Origin: Panaeolus papilionaceus
Taxonomy: Eukaryota; Basidiomycota; Agaricomycetes; Agaricales
Assembly (NCBI GenBank): GCA_015501605.1
Contig: JADNRZ010000001.1
Coordinates: 1,922,001 to 1,986,000, forward strand
Length of the DNA: 64,000 bases
Reading direction: 5' to 3'
Below, one piece after another: positions 1-11,473 of this stretch (position 1 is its first letter; each line of letters opens with the position of its first letter). Below the pieces are notes generated by a model. It was given only the letters and a program-made list of their open reading frames with translations, searched no databases and was not told the origin of the DNA. Both the position numbers and the translations under genes were made by a program.

Positions 1-1606
1 CTAATGGAGCAGCTTTTGGACCTTCCCTCAGATGCTTCATCATACCTCTCTCTAGAGAGCTCGACAATCATGCCCCACTTGCGCCAGGCCTCGTTAGATG
101 GAAAAATTCTGCCCGTTCTTTGTGGCTCAGCGATGAAGCATATTGGGAGCAACTTGGTTCTCGACTATATTGGTGAATTACTGGCCAGCCCTTTGGACAT
201 AGCACTTCAAAAACAGGAGAAAATGGAGCACCTTCAAATGCTCGCATGGAAGGTTGTTTGGGACGATAAGAAAGGGTGGATGACTTTCGTTAGGGTTTAT
301 TCAGGTAGGGCGAACCTGTCCATACATTGTCGGACGCTGAATAATATTACAAGGCAACCTGACTCGGCAAAGTGCGCTGTTTAACGTCAACAGGAATACG
401 AAAGAAAAAACAGGGAAACTACTTCTTCTCTACGCGTCTGAAGCAAAGGAAGTCGATGAGCTTCCCTTTGGATGTGTTGGTGTTGTTTTGGGATTGAAAT
501 ATACCCGCACTGGCGATACTCTGGTCAGTGCAGGCGCACCAGACTCCCTGAAGCAAGCATCTCGGGATATCACCCCTCCTCCTGCTGTCATATCCGCATC
601 CGTTATACCCCAGTCTCACTCAGACCTTCAGCCAGTGCAAGATGCACTGGAATCTTTGGCTCGTACCGATCCTTCCTTACGGGTTGATGCCCAAGATGGA
701 CAGCTTTTGATCCATGGTCTTGGTGCCCTCCATCTCGAAATTGTCGAAGGACGTCTACGCGGAGAGTGGAAGGCCAACTTCGAACTAGGAAAACGTTACG
801 TGAGCTACCGCGAAGGTCTGGGCTCCAGCCAACCAGCTGAAGGATGGGACATCTGGCAAGCTGAGGTTAGTGGCAAGCCTGTGTCATTGAAAATTCCTCT
901 CCAAATTCGCGCACTTGAAGAAAAAGAACAAGGTGATCCAGGTTGGGACGGGAACATCGTCATCGATGAGAAGGGTCGTCTAGTGCCACCTCCCTCATCA
1001 CTTGCTGGAGCAGGGTCTTTAGTCGCCAACATCTCCGAGGGCATACAAAGCGCCCTTTCAGGCTCGCCACATTCTTCGCTTCCGTTAACTCATATCCATA
1101 TTCAAATTGGCAACGTCAAAACTTTGACAACCAAAACACCATCAATCGTCACAGGTGCCTCTGCAGCTGTCATGAGACAATGGATCAGAGAGGCAGGAAT
1201 GGGACCCATATTGGAGCCGTTCATCTTCCTCAAGGTATCTGTGGGAGAAAGTTCTTTGGGTAAAGTTGTGAAGGACTTGACGGAGCATGGGGGTGAAGTA
1301 TTAGACCTTGGAGAGTCGAATTTCCAAGACGGCGATAACCAAAGCAACTTCTCGCAAGATGGTGTATACATTCCGCCAGACTGGCTTTCCCCCTCGGCGA
1401 CACCTACTATGGGATCAAAAGGTCGCGTAACGCATGTCAAGAGGTCGGTCAACGGCGTCGCCCCACTTAGTCGATTCTTAGACTACTCGAACCGTCTAAG
1501 GGCATTGTCCGAGGGCCATGGTGTCTTTGAACTTTCATCTGCTGGATTTAGAGAGGTTTCTACAGATCGCAAGCTAGAAATATTGCGCGAAATAGGTAGA
1601 GCATGA
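1..1606 (+). CDS. MEF2: Mitochondrial ribosome-releasing factor 2 (EF-G2), 5' partial
   Basis: Mitochondrial EF-G2 is the GTPase that splits ribosomes after termination together with the recycling factor RRF. The gene enters from the left edge in frame at base 1. Exon 1 (1-304) holds the end of the G domain, with the segment LPVLCGSAMKHIG, and the start of domain II. A 49-nt GT-AG intron (305-353) restores the frame as VYS-GNLTRQ, and exon 2 runs to the TGA at 1606. Exon 2 covers domains III to V, including LEPFIFLKV at the domain IV/V junction and LGKVVKDLTEHGGEV in the final domain. The nucleotide-binding motifs are missing because they lie upstream of the window. The internal insertion after domain III and the overall pattern fit EF-G2 better than the elongation paralogue MEF1; this assignment rests on family resemblance only. 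It ends 66 bp from the convergent gene that ends at 1673. Confidence 0.88.
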
Positions 1607-1672
1607 AGGATATGCATAGATATTTAAGGATTCGTGTACCCATTAATAAATTTTATAATCACTAGAATTCGC

Positions 1673-2951
1673 TTACAGCTCTCTAAACTCGTCAGCATCG
1701 CCGAATAGAACCATGCCATCCATCTCGTCTCCGTCGTCAGCAACTCCACCACCGTATGATTCGATGCTCTGCAGAATCTGACTCAATTGCATCATACCCC
1801 CTTCCTCTTCTTCTTCGTACAGGCCATCATCTTTCATAATTTTATCCAGAACGGCTTGCGATAAGACTGCTTTGGACCCTGTGGTAGGGACCTTTCGTTG
1901 CGGCTCAGCTGCATTTTCTGTTTCCTCTTCTTCTGGGAGGAACAATGGAGTTGCTGCTCTGGGCTCGACCACGCCCAGGTTTGCTTCTCCACTCGGCCGA
2001 GTGTTACTCGTTACCATCCACCTTACAACCGGCCAAGGCTCAACAACGATGCATAAGCATTGACCATAGAGGTGGAACCCTTTATACATCAAATTCAAAA
2101 TTGGTTTCGGTTTTTCTTCATCTTCTTCTATGTCCAGTTCCATCCGGAGTTCCGTATCGTAAGGTAAATTTTCACCCTCATCTTCCTCGGGCACCAGCAC
2201 GACATCCATGTCCACGTCGCCGTCATCGATAGATATCCGTCGCGCACCAGTTCTCTGCCTTTTCTGTCTGGAAGATCCACCAGATGGATCATCATCCTCT
2301 GAGCTGTCAACTGCCGTCTCTTTTCGCTTCCTTCTTAAGCGGGAGGAAGCATTGTCGACGATAACGTTGGAGGAAAGAGGTCTTCCTGTGTCTCTGGCTT
2401 GTTGGACTGTTCGAAATTTTCTTGACTATAAAGATGTAAGGATGAGGTGGATGGAGATAGAGGGTGATGTTTTATGAACCTTGATCACCACAGCATGTGG
2501 CTCTGTCTTCTTGATGAAGTAGCAAAACTGATAGTTTTCTTTAGAATATATGTAAATACCGAATGAACCTTGGATAGGTGTTAAATGACGCCATACCTCC
2601 ACGGTGGGTCTCAACAGTGGCCTTTTTGGCACCGTTACTGCCACCCGACGGTCCGAAGAGACCAGCTTCAGCTTTCAACTTCAGAAGAATTCTTTATATG
2701 CCAGCACATTAGCTCAGGGGTATGAGTTTTACCAGGACAGAATTACAGGGGCCGCAGGTCAGATAAGACGTGCTGAAGAACAGCATCGGACATCCATGCA
2801 ACATGGCGCTCGTCCAGATATACCTTTATGGAGCAACAATCTTCCTGTGTAAGTAGCATATAAACTGAAATGAGGCATGGCGTACATAGGTCGGCAAGAT
2901 TGTGTCCTTCGATATTCGAAGGTAAAGCGAATTGCGAGTTGTAAAAGACAT
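1673..2951 (-). CDS. Unassigned acidic nuclear-type protein
   Basis: I do not recognise this family. Five exons join in frame: 2951-2886, 2844-2747, 2691-2597, 2538-2481 or 2480, and 2425-1673, giving about 356 residues. The N-terminal part is folded-looking, with VYLDERHVAWMSDAVLQH followed by YQFCYFIKKTEPHAVVIK. A middle basic stretch (RRKRKE, RQKRQR) looks like a nuclear localisation signal inside a Ser/Asp-rich segment. Then comes a second conserved-looking block, FHLYGQCLCIVVEPWP, and a very acidic C-terminus. A further in-frame segment, 1959-2021 on the minus strand, is bounded by GT and AG (63 nt) and could be an additional intron, which would join VVR to AATPLF; its donor GTGGAT is weak. 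The composition suggests a chromatin or transcription protein, but that is inference only. The first intron donor is GTACGC. Confidence 0.7.
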
Positions 2952-3210
2952 TTTATTTTGCGAGGGTGAAAGTGAAAGGACAAAATATAATTACATACTT
3001 ATCACACGCACATTGATCCCTTTGCTCAAGCTTGTCCTCTGTCTTCAACGTCATGTTTATTTTCCTCGACCAATTCAGGCAAAAAAAATGTTAATCCGAG
3101 TTTTTTAGTCTACGTGCTCGTCATCCAAAAGCCTTTAACTTGTACATAGTTACTTCAAGTTAGTGATAAAATTAAACAGGAACTGCAGATTCGTCGACGC
3201 GGAGACGTAA

Positions 3211-4925
3211 TCAGTCTTGAACGCCTGGGCCAGAAATAATGACCTTGATAACACCCTTGCCGTCTTCACTCTTGCCTGCCTTAGTAGCCTGGAAGGCGGT
3301 GACAGCCTCCTCGAAGGGATAGCTAGGAAATACCCTCAGATACAGTTTCATTTCACAGTTAAGTGTCCTTACCGATGGGTAACTAGGGGTTTGAGGTCGA
3401 CCTTGCCACTGGAAACAAGGGAGATGGCGAGAGGGTAGTCCCCAGGCTGCGCATACATCAAACGTGAGGGGCGATGATCAACAGTATTTTGGGCTTTCAC
3501 GTACACCGTAGCGGAATGATCCTTTGTAGTTTAGCTCCTTAGTCATGAGCTGGCCGAGGTCAACAGTTACGTTCGGATTACCCATTCCAACCTGAAAGAG
3601 TGATGAGGGCGAACCGAAAAGGGAAAGTACTGATACGAACGCACCTGGACGAAAGTTCCACCAGTTTTGACGAGGTAGAACCCAGTTTGGATGGAAACCT
3701 CTGCACCGCTAGCATCAATGATGAGATCAATGCCTTTGGGGCCCCGTTCTTCGATGCCTAGCTGTTTCTTCATGTTGTCCGCGTTTCTGCGGCTGTAGTC
3801 CACTCTAGTTTCACCATCCTCTGGCTTGATGGGAAGATAAAGTTCAGCACCGACGTATTCCTTTGCAAAGTCCAATCTGGCCTGGACAATATCCGCAGCG
3901 ATGATTCGAGATGCTCCCAGAGCCCTAGCCACAGCCATGCATAGCAATCCAACAGGTCCGCATCCGAAGACAGCAATAGACTGCCCTGCTCGGAATCCAC
4001 CGAGATTTGAGACTGAGTGAACGCCCACAGCAAGGGGCTCCATCTATAAAAGATGAGCATTGCATAATTAGAAGGAAGAGCAGGACTTGCCATAGCACCA
4101 TCCTCCATGGACACATGGTCGGGAATGGGATATGCCAAGTCAGCTGGAACCTTGTAGAAGCGGCCTAGGGTTCCATCGTATGGGGGGGTGGCCGCAAATA
4201 TGATATCAGGACACAACTGTGAGTAGAGTCGGGATGAGTCGCCGTGATAAGCTGGCAAAACGAAAATAGTACCTCGTATTTCCCAGACTTGCATGCGTCA
4301 CAAGATCCTGCGCGTTGAATTGAGAAACTGGGTTGTGCAGGTGTTCAGAAAGGTCTTACGACAAGTGGCTCCTGGCTCTATGGCTACTCGATCTCCCTCC
4401 TTGAGGTGTTTGACTTTCGCACCAACTAAAAGGCATTAACGAAGTATTGCTTCCGTGGAGTAAACCTAAAGCGAACCTTTGGCGATAACACCTGCGGACT
4501 CATGACCGAGTACCTGAAGTTGACCGGCGAGGTGAGATTTGAAACATCTGTAAAGGGGGGCAGTATCGCACCATGGGAGCTTCGACAACGAAGTGGGCAA
4601 TACGGCCATGTGTCCAATAATGAACCTAAAGGCAGTCTTAAGGTAAAATTCTGGTCATGGTGCATCCAACTTACATCGGAACCACAGATACCTATAGGAA
4701 TGGGTTAACAATTTAAAAAAAAAAGTGAATTGTAGAAATATACCTGTCTTCTTGACGGTGACAAGGACATCATTGTCCGCAACTGATAACGATAAGAAAT
4801 CATGATTTATAAGTATTGGGGTATAAGGGTCGATCGAAGTGGCACTTACGTTGTGGGATAGGTCTATCTTCGAAGGTGAGATCGTTGACTCCCCGAAGAA
4901 TGAAGGATGGGTTGTCGTTTGCCAT
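3211..4925 (-). CDS. Xylitol/sorbitol dehydrogenase (D-xylulose reductase type)
   Basis: This is a zinc-dependent medium-chain dehydrogenase that oxidises xylitol (or sorbitol) to the ketose with NAD, as in fungal pentose catabolism (XYL2-like). It is broken by many short introns; the ATG at 4925 starts MANDNPSFILRG and the TGA lies at 3211. Recognisable pieces in order are GICGSD (catalytic zinc cysteine), VHYWTHGRIAHF, the zinc-ligand glycine-histidine-glutamate region, the cysteine cluster of the structural zinc, and MEPLAVGVHS. The Rossmann motif is VFGCGPVGLLC, followed by IIAADI, whose Asp predicts NAD rather than NADP preference. The C-terminus ends VIISGPGVQD. The long insertion after the Rossmann fold (ELYLPIKPEDGE, then Arg/Asn-rich) is seen in fungal members. 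I cannot exclude L-arabinitol or sorbitol as the main substrate. Confidence 0.88.
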
Positions 4926-5351
4926 TATTTTTTCGAAGATGGTGGTAGGAAAGAAAGGGGAATTTGGGATGAAGATGAGCAGCCCCTTAACATTTGAATG
5001 ATTTATGAATAGGTTTAGGCGGACCGTAGATGCGATTCGAGGGTGATATTTCGGACAAATCTCGAGGGAGTTTAAAGTGTTTTGCCTGATTATGTAATTA
5101 ATTCCATTTGACCCTTTCCTGATAGCTCACCAATGTCGATGACTCCTGATCATTTATACATAGTCTCGTCCTACTAGTCTATTATCGTATCTTAGCCTGA
5201 TATACATAAACAGCCTCTTTTCTGTATTTCATGTTCACTTTCTTTTCTTCCCTTCTTTTTTAAAAATTATTCTTTTCTTTCATTAAAAGCGACTTTCAGC
5301 TGGTTTGAAGTCCTTCTTCGTTCTTTTTTCTTTTTCAACCTTTTCTTCAGC
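4926..5351. promoter_or_regulatory. Divergent intergenic region, dehydrogenase and kinase
   Basis: This 426-bp gap separates two divergent genes. The half next to the kinase is a long CT- and T-rich run (about 5210-5345), the usual pyrimidine-rich core promoter or 5' leader of fungal genes. I see no clear TATA box. The half next to the dehydrogenase has no motif I can name. Confidence 0.45.
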
Positions 5352-6844
5352 ATGGGTAGAATCCCAGCAACCGAACTTATGCCCGACTTCACTGGCCGTG
5401 TGGTTAACCACGGTCGACTCCAACTGCTCGAAAGTTTGGGGTCCGGCGCGTATGGAAAAGTTTACCGCGCCCTCGATACAGCGTCTTCAGATTCGAAGCA
5501 AAAGTTCTACGCCGTAAAGTGTCTTAACAGACCTGCTCCTGGTTCTCATGCTGAACTCCTTCAACAACGCGAATTCTCTCTTCATCGTCGCGTCACTGGC
5601 CACCCTAATATCGTCGGTTTTCACGGCCATTTCTCTGACGAATTCTTTGTCTATGTCATTCTCGATCTCATGTCTGGTGGGGACCTCTTTGCTGCTATAA
5701 CCGAGAAGCGTATCTTTCGTGACAACGGACCTCTCATCAAAAGGGCGTTCATTCAGCTAATTGACGCTGTACAATATTGTCATGATGCCGGTGTGTTCCA
5801 TCGCGACATCAAGCCGGAAAATGTTCTCTGCTCTGTGGATGGTACACATGTCCGCCTAGCCGACTTTGGGTTGTCGATCCAAAGTCCCGTTTGCCACGAT
5901 TTCGGTTGTGGAAGCTCTTATTACATGAGTCCAGGTGTGTTTGAATTTATTCCATTGACCAATTTACTCGACTAAACCATTGTTATGCAGAGTGTATTGG
6001 CCGAGAAATCAACACTGGAGAGTACTCGACTCGCCACAACGACGTTTGGGCCTTGGGAGTTATTTTAACCAACATGATTACTGGGAGGAACCCTTGGCGA
6101 TATGCTACCTCAGACGATGACTGTTTCTCTGCCTATCTTCATGACAACGACTTCCTTCGCCAGGTTTTGCCCATCTCGGAAGGTGTCAATAAGATCCTAA
6201 AACAGGTTTTTACCATAAATCCTCTTCGTCGCATATCACTCCCAGAACTTCGAAAGGAGGTGGTTGCGCTGGACGCCTTCTTTGCTCACGAGCAGACATC
6301 CGCTCGCGTTGACGATAATCTGGTCCAATGTACGATTAGCGACGATTCGATTTCTTTAGATTCTCGAGACCACTGCGGGCCCCCGGATAGTGTTTCGAAC
6401 TCTACGCTGGTTACTTCTACAACCTCATCGAAGAGCTCCGACGAGTCGTACGTATTTGCTAGCCCTGTCGTGGAACATCTCCCTGGAAAGCTTATTGACT
6501 CGCCTGCGATGCTTGGGGACATCGAAGGGGAAGAAAGTCACTTCGTTATACGCGACCCAAACGATTCACTGTCTGTTCCTTCTTCTGGCTCTTCTGGTTC
6601 GTCACGCCCGGAAAGCAAGGGTCCTATCACTCCCGATACTCATCCTATCGATCCTGCTATTGATATTCCGGATATCCCTGAGGAAGAGGGACTTGGACCT
6701 CCCGCGAGTATTATGGACGGGCCATTCGTTATGAGGAATGCAGCGACACCACAAGAGGCTCGGCTGAAAAAGAAAGGAGTGCACATCCTCCGTTCTGCCG
6801 TTCAGCGCATTAAAGCGATTTCCACGGTTGGCAATTCCTCATGA
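5352..6844 (+). CDS. Serine/threonine protein kinase, Ran1/Sks1/Vhs1-like
   Basis: This is a cytosolic or nuclear protein kinase of 478 residues. Exon 1 (5352-5934) and exon 2 (5991-6844) join across a 56-nt intron that splits the APE-type motif into MSPE-CIGRE. All catalytic motifs are visible: glycine loop GSGAYGKVY, catalytic lysine in YAVKCL, HRDIKPENV with the catalytic Asp, DFGLS, and the MSPE activation-segment end. The domain covers roughly residues 20-310. The remaining C-terminal region is disordered, rich in Ser, Asp and Pro, and has a basic tail. The spacing of the activation loop (CHDFGCGSSYYMSPE) recalls the nutrient-responsive yeast kinases Ran1/Pat1, Sks1, Vhs1 and Ksp1. The family is clear, but the exact orthologue is inferred. 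The CT-rich leader just upstream supports this ATG. Confidence 0.9.
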
Positions 6845-7422
6845 TGCGATGCTGGCATCATTTTTTTTCGCCTTTTCTTTTCTTTTCTTTTAATTTTTTT
6901 TATTGTTGTAAGTTCTTTGGTTTTCTGTTCTAATTGCGTAGCTGACCACCCACAGATGTGAATTAAAGTTATTGTAGTACCACGAGATAGGATAAAAAGT
7001 GGATGGGATGAACCAGCGGCCGGGTAAATCCCACCTAAAAAAAAATAAAGAGCATCTCGCGAAGAAAAAAACCAAGCAAGTAAAAATAGATTTTGAATGT
7101 TGTTTAAATTAGAAATAAGCTCTCGATGATGAATAGACTCGTTATCATGTCGATTTTGAGTGTGGGGGTTGGTTGTTAAACATTATGGGTCTCGGTTTGT
7201 TAGTACCCCAGAATTATGGAGCCATAATGTCGTGATCGAAAGAGGGATCCAAAGATCAGACGATATGAAAGAAAGCAAATATTCGATCGATAAAGTCGAT
7301 ATCGGATTATCAGGGGCTCGAAATAGCACGTGCGTAGAGGATATAAAACCATTTGTTTCAAAAAAAATCAGTTGTCTTTTTCATTCCCTCCTACTACCAT
7401 CTCCTCCTTCCATCTTATAAAA
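6845..7422 (+). promoter_or_regulatory. Kinase 3' region and MET6 promoter
   Basis: This 578-bp gap holds the T-rich 3' end of the kinase gene and then the promoter of the methionine synthase gene. A CACGTG E-box lies at 7327-7332, about 90 bp before the ATG. A TATAAAA box follows it at about 7342-7348, and a CT-rich leader leads into the start codon. In yeast, Cbf1 with Met4 binds CACGTG at methionine genes, so the arrangement is biologically sensible here. The regulator in this organism is unknown. Confidence 0.55.
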
Positions 7423-10094
7423 ATGGTTTCTTCTAGTGTCCTTGGATTTCCCCGTATCGGCAAGTTATATCGTGTTGCCCAAACTATTCTTCTGCTAATT
7501 CCCTCTTTAGGTGCTAACCGTGAGGTTAAGAAAGCCGTCGAGGCTTACTGGGCCGGAAAGATCACTGCCGATGATCTCACCAAAGCTGCAGCTGATGTCA
7601 AGAAGGCCAGCTGGACTAGCGTTAAAGCAAAGGGCGTTGACTTCGTTCCTAGGTTCGTCATCGATCTTATCTTCAATCTAGGCTTTGTTTGCTTATCATC
7701 TCCTCTCAGTGGTGAATTCTCTCTTTACGATCATGTCCTCGATCACTCCGCTGCCTTCAACGTCATTCCTAAACGCTACGTTGGTCTTGGTCTCTCGCCT
7801 CTCGATGTCTACTTTGCTATGGGTCGTGGTCGTCAGTCAGAGGGTGTCGATGTCCCTGCTTCTGAAATGAAGAAGTGGTATGTCCAAACTCATATAAGAC
7901 CCCACGAAGTATTGTGTTGATAGTCTTCTACAGGTTTGACTCCAACTACCATTTTGTCGTTCCCGAGTTCTCTGAGGAGACTGATTTCAAGCTCAACTTC
8001 AACAAGGCTGTCGAGGAATTCAAGGAGGCACAGGCAGCAGGCGTCACCACTCGCCCAGTTGTTCTTGGTCCCGTGTCCTTCCTCGTACTTGGAAAGGCTG
8101 CCAAGAATGCCTCCCCAGGCTTCCAACCCATCAGCCTCCTCCCTAAACTCCTACCCATCTATGAGACCCTCCTCACTGACCTCAAGGCCGCTGGTGCCGA
8201 GTGGGTTCAGATCGATGAACCCATTCTCGTTCTCGACACTGCCGCCAACCTCGAATCCCAGTTCGTGTCCGCCTACACTGCTCTCTCAAAGGTTGCTCCC
8301 AAAATTCTCTTGACCACCTACTTCGCCCGCCTCGACACTAACATTAACTATATCGCCAAACTCCCCATTGCTGGTCTTCACATTGACCTCGATCGTGCCC
8401 CCGGTCAGATCACTGAGGTTCTTGAGGCCATCAAGGCCACCAACATCGTTCTTTCCCTCGGTGTTGTCTCAGGACGCAACATCTGGAAGACTGATTTCGA
8501 CGCCGCTATTAAGTTGGGTCAGAAGGCTATCGACGTTATTGGCGCCGACCGTGTCATCGTCGCTACTTCTTCCTCTTTACTTCACACCCCTGTGACCCTC
8601 GAATCAGAGAAGAAGCTTACTGCAGAACAAAAGGACTGGTTCTCCTTTGCCCTTGAGAAAGCCGCTGAGGTCTCCACTATTGCTGCTGCCCTCTCTGGCT
8701 CCCAGGATGCTGCAGTTGCTGCCGCTCTTGAGGTCAACAAGGTCTCTATTGCTAAGCGTCGTGAATTCGAGAGGAACTCGGATGATACCGTCCGCAACCG
8801 CGTTGCTGCCATTACCCCGGATCAGCTCGAACGCCAGAGCCCCTTCTCCGTCCGCAAGGAGGTACAAGCTAAAGCCCTTAACCTCCCCAAGTTCCCCACA
8901 ACGACGATCGGATCCTTCCCTGTATGTATATTATTTCCTTTTTTGTTCCCCGAAATACTTAGACCCCCCTTTAGCAAACCAAGGAAATTCGTCAGGCTCG
9001 TGCCAAGCTTGGCAAGGGTGAGATCACCGAGGCGGAATACGAAGAGTTTATCAAGAAAGAGATTGAGACTGTCGTTCGCTTCCAAGAGAAGATTGGCCTC
9101 GATCTCTTGGTTCACGGAGAGCCCGAGCGTAACGACATGGTTCAATACTTTGGCGAGCAGCTCCAAGGCTTTGTTTTCACCCAGAATGCCTGGGTACAGA
9201 GCTATGGCTCTCGGTATGTTATCAAGTACGGCCCCATGCACGCATGCGCTGATCATCGTGTGTAGCTATGTCCGCCCACCTATCATCGTCTCCGATGTCA
9301 GCCGTCACCACCCTATGACTGTCAAGTGGAGCAGCTACGCCCAGAGCCTTACCAACAAGCCCATGAAGGGTATGCTTACTGGACCTGTTACCATCCTCAA
9401 CTGGTCCTTCCCTCGTGCCGATGTTTCTCGTGAATTGCAATCTAAGCAGCTTGCCCTCGCTCTCCGTGACGAGGTTATCGACCTTGAGAAGGCTGGCATC
9501 AACGCCATCCAGGTTGATGAGCCTGCCATTCGCGAGGGTGTAAGTTTTTATGTGTTTTCGTCTATCTTAAACTGTCCTAACCGCTGTACATAGCTTCCTC
9601 TCCGTCGCTCTGACTGGGATGCCTACCTCAAGTGGGCCGTCGATTCCTTCAAGCTTGCCACCGCCGGTGTTACCGACAAGCTCCAGACTCACTCTCACTT
9701 CTGCTACTCCGACTTCGATGATATCTTCCCCTCGATCCAGCGCCTCGATGCTGATGTTATCTCCATCGAAGCTTCTAAGAGCGACATGAAGCTCCTCACC
9801 ACCTTCAAGCAGTACGGTTACTCCAACCAGATCGGCCCCGGTGTCTACGATATCCACTCCCCCCGTGTCCCTGGAGGTCAGGAAATTAAGGACCGACTCA
9901 AGGACATGCTTACCATCCTCCCCGATTCTCTCCTCTTTGTCAACCCTGACTGTGGTCTTAAGACCCGTGGCTGGAAGGAAACTGAAGGTTTGTGTTCCAA
10001 AATCCTGTTCTCTTTTCTCATGGCTGACTTTTCTTTAGCTTCTCTTGTCAACCTTGTTGAGGCCGCCAAGTGGGCTCGCGAGAACTACGCCTAA
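7423..10094 (+). CDS. MET6: Cobalamin-independent methionine synthase
   Basis: It transfers the methyl group of 5-methyltetrahydropteroyl-triglutamate to homocysteine, the last step of methionine synthesis, in the cytosol. At least eight exons assemble into about 765 residues, the usual length for MetE-type enzymes. The N-terminal half starts [21 protein letters not shown], and the C-terminal half carries the active site. Catalytic zinc ligands are visible as the His/Cys of HSHFCYSDF and the Cys of NPDCGLKTR. Homocysteine and folate motifs such as [24 protein letters not shown] and [10 protein letters not shown] are intact. Intron 1 (7460-7510) has a GC donor (GCAAGT): only this junction gives the invariant FPRIG followed by ANREV. 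Codon use is strongly biased to C-ending codons, typical of a very highly expressed fungal gene. The product is abundant in most fungi (known of the family). Confidence 0.96.
7460..7510 (+). other. Inferred GC-AG intron in MET6
   Basis: Exon 1 ends at 7459 with the first base of a Gly codon, and exon 2 begins at 7511. The donor reads GCAAGT and the acceptor CTTTAG. No GT donor nearby preserves the family-invariant FPRIG motif: using GT at 7454 would delete Ile-Gly, and the GT at 7464 would run into a stop codon after the acceptor. Confidence 0.75.
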
Positions 10095-10907
10095 ACCCCC
10101 TTTCTTCCGCTTCAACAGCGTCCGTGATCTGGTTAATTTATGACGTTCTATTTCAGAAAAGATTCGACGTCTTGACCGTTCCAAGCTTGTAGCGAAAAAA
10201 AAAAGACATCGACTGACGGCAATATAAGCCATGTCAAGAAAAGGGAAGATGCTGCGTTGCGGCCCGCGGAGTGCTTCATGAATAAGCGAGGAGCTTTGCG
10301 CGTTGTAAAATTAGTATCTGGATTTCAACAATCCTCACATCATTTGTATCACTACCATCATCAGTATCATGCAATAGTTGTATCACGACACCTTGCTCGA
10401 AACACGGATTGGGAAAATATTGTTTCTATTCCGCAAGAAAAAAAAAATAAGAAAAAATGGAGGCATTAATAAATATATCTATGTAAGGCAAGTCCAAGTT
10501 AACTACACTAATTAATACAGGAGTGTCTATCAAATAAATAGAACAAGTCCTTCTGGTTGTACACTGTCCTCGGGATCGAAGGCTCAACTTTTAGCTATCA
10601 TTTTTTATTGTTACTTCAGCATCCCACACGACGTGTTGTGCAAAGGAGTATCGCGGGGGATGACCTCCTCAGGCAGGCCGTCAATGGCATGCTGATGATT
10701 CGGCATCTGCGAGTCGATTGTCGTCCGTAAACCAACGGCGGGTTGTGCATATGCAGAATCGACGTCCTCGTGGAGGACGTTTGGCATAATGCCTTGAGCT
10801 CTGCAAAGTCGCCGGGGCATTCAAGCCACCCCACTGCGTTTCGGCGAAGGTGTCTACTCATCACATTTTGTGGCAGACGATGACAAGATGGATGACTAGT
10901 GTGTCAT
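10095..10907. other. Intergenic, 3' of MET6, with a weak minus-strand ORF
   Basis: The first few hundred bases are AT-rich with poly-A tracts and look like the 3' end of MET6. A minus-strand ORF at 10611-10820 has a plausible composition (VLHEDVDSAYAQPAVG) and could be a downstream exon of the small gene that follows. I found no clean splice joining them, so I do not call it as a gene. Confidence 0.35.
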
Positions 10908-11159
10908 TTAAAGCGCGCCAAACCATCTGCGCAAAGTCGACCGAGCGGATGAAGTTGAGGATGTCGATGCGTTGGAAGAGATGGATGACATCGATGCTCG
11001 TTTGGGGTTAGAGGAGCGCACAATGAAACCAAATTCTTCATAGGTATCATGAGCCTCACGGGAAGACTGTGAAGTTGAAGGAATAAACAAATTGAAGGCG
11101 GGGGTCGTGGCCGAGGTTGTGAAGTATGAAGAGGAGAAGGATGAAGAGCGGGTAGACAT
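10908..11159 (-). CDS. Small serine-rich hypothetical protein
   Basis: This is a short reading frame of 83 residues with no recognised domain. It starts MSTRSSSFSSSYFTT and is about one third serine and threonine. One less repetitive segment, DTYEEFGFIVRSSN, sits in the middle, and a second Ser-rich run leads to an Arg-Arg-Trp-Phe ending. A TATATAA element lies about 130 bp upstream of the ATG (near 11291-11297), which supports transcription. Such small Ser-rich proteins are common lineage-specific genes in mushrooms. It could carry a further exon downstream (10611-10820), which would replace the stop at 10908. The function is unknown. Confidence 0.5.
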   Translation of the reverse strand: MSTRSSSFSSSYFTTSATTPAFNLFIPSTSQSSREAHDTYEEFGFIVRSSNPKRASMSSISSNASTSSTSSARSTLRRWFGAL

Positions 11160-11473
11160 GATAAGCGACTAATCAAAGTGCCTATACAAGTTATTGGTGT
11201 TGGTTGGTTGGTAGTAGTGAGAAGAGAGAAAAGAACGGGGGTGAGCAGCTAACTGGATGAGATGCTAACGTTCTTGGGTCCATTTCATGGGATTATATAC
11301 TCCAGAGACCAACAACAATGGACCAACGACTTGACATTCATCATGCTCAATCCTCAATAGTCGAATCCAACAAATTTCCAAATTAAGTAATTTATTTGTA
11401 CAACCTACTAAACCAAATATCGTTGTCAAGGTGACTATGCCATATCAAGCAATTTAAGCTAGCCAATCAGCGC
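11160..11473. promoter_or_regulatory. Promoter of the small gene and 3' end of photolyase
   Basis: This 314-bp gap holds a TATATAA element near 11291-11297 for the gene to the left, in minus orientation. It also holds the AT-rich 3' flank of the photolyase gene. Nothing else is recognisable. Confidence 0.45.

Noticed and set aside
2604..2852. Plus-strand reading frame opposite the acidic protein, with protein-like composition
   Set aside because: The minus strand gives a continuous spliced model with good introns and conserved-looking blocks, so the plus-strand frame is a shadow.
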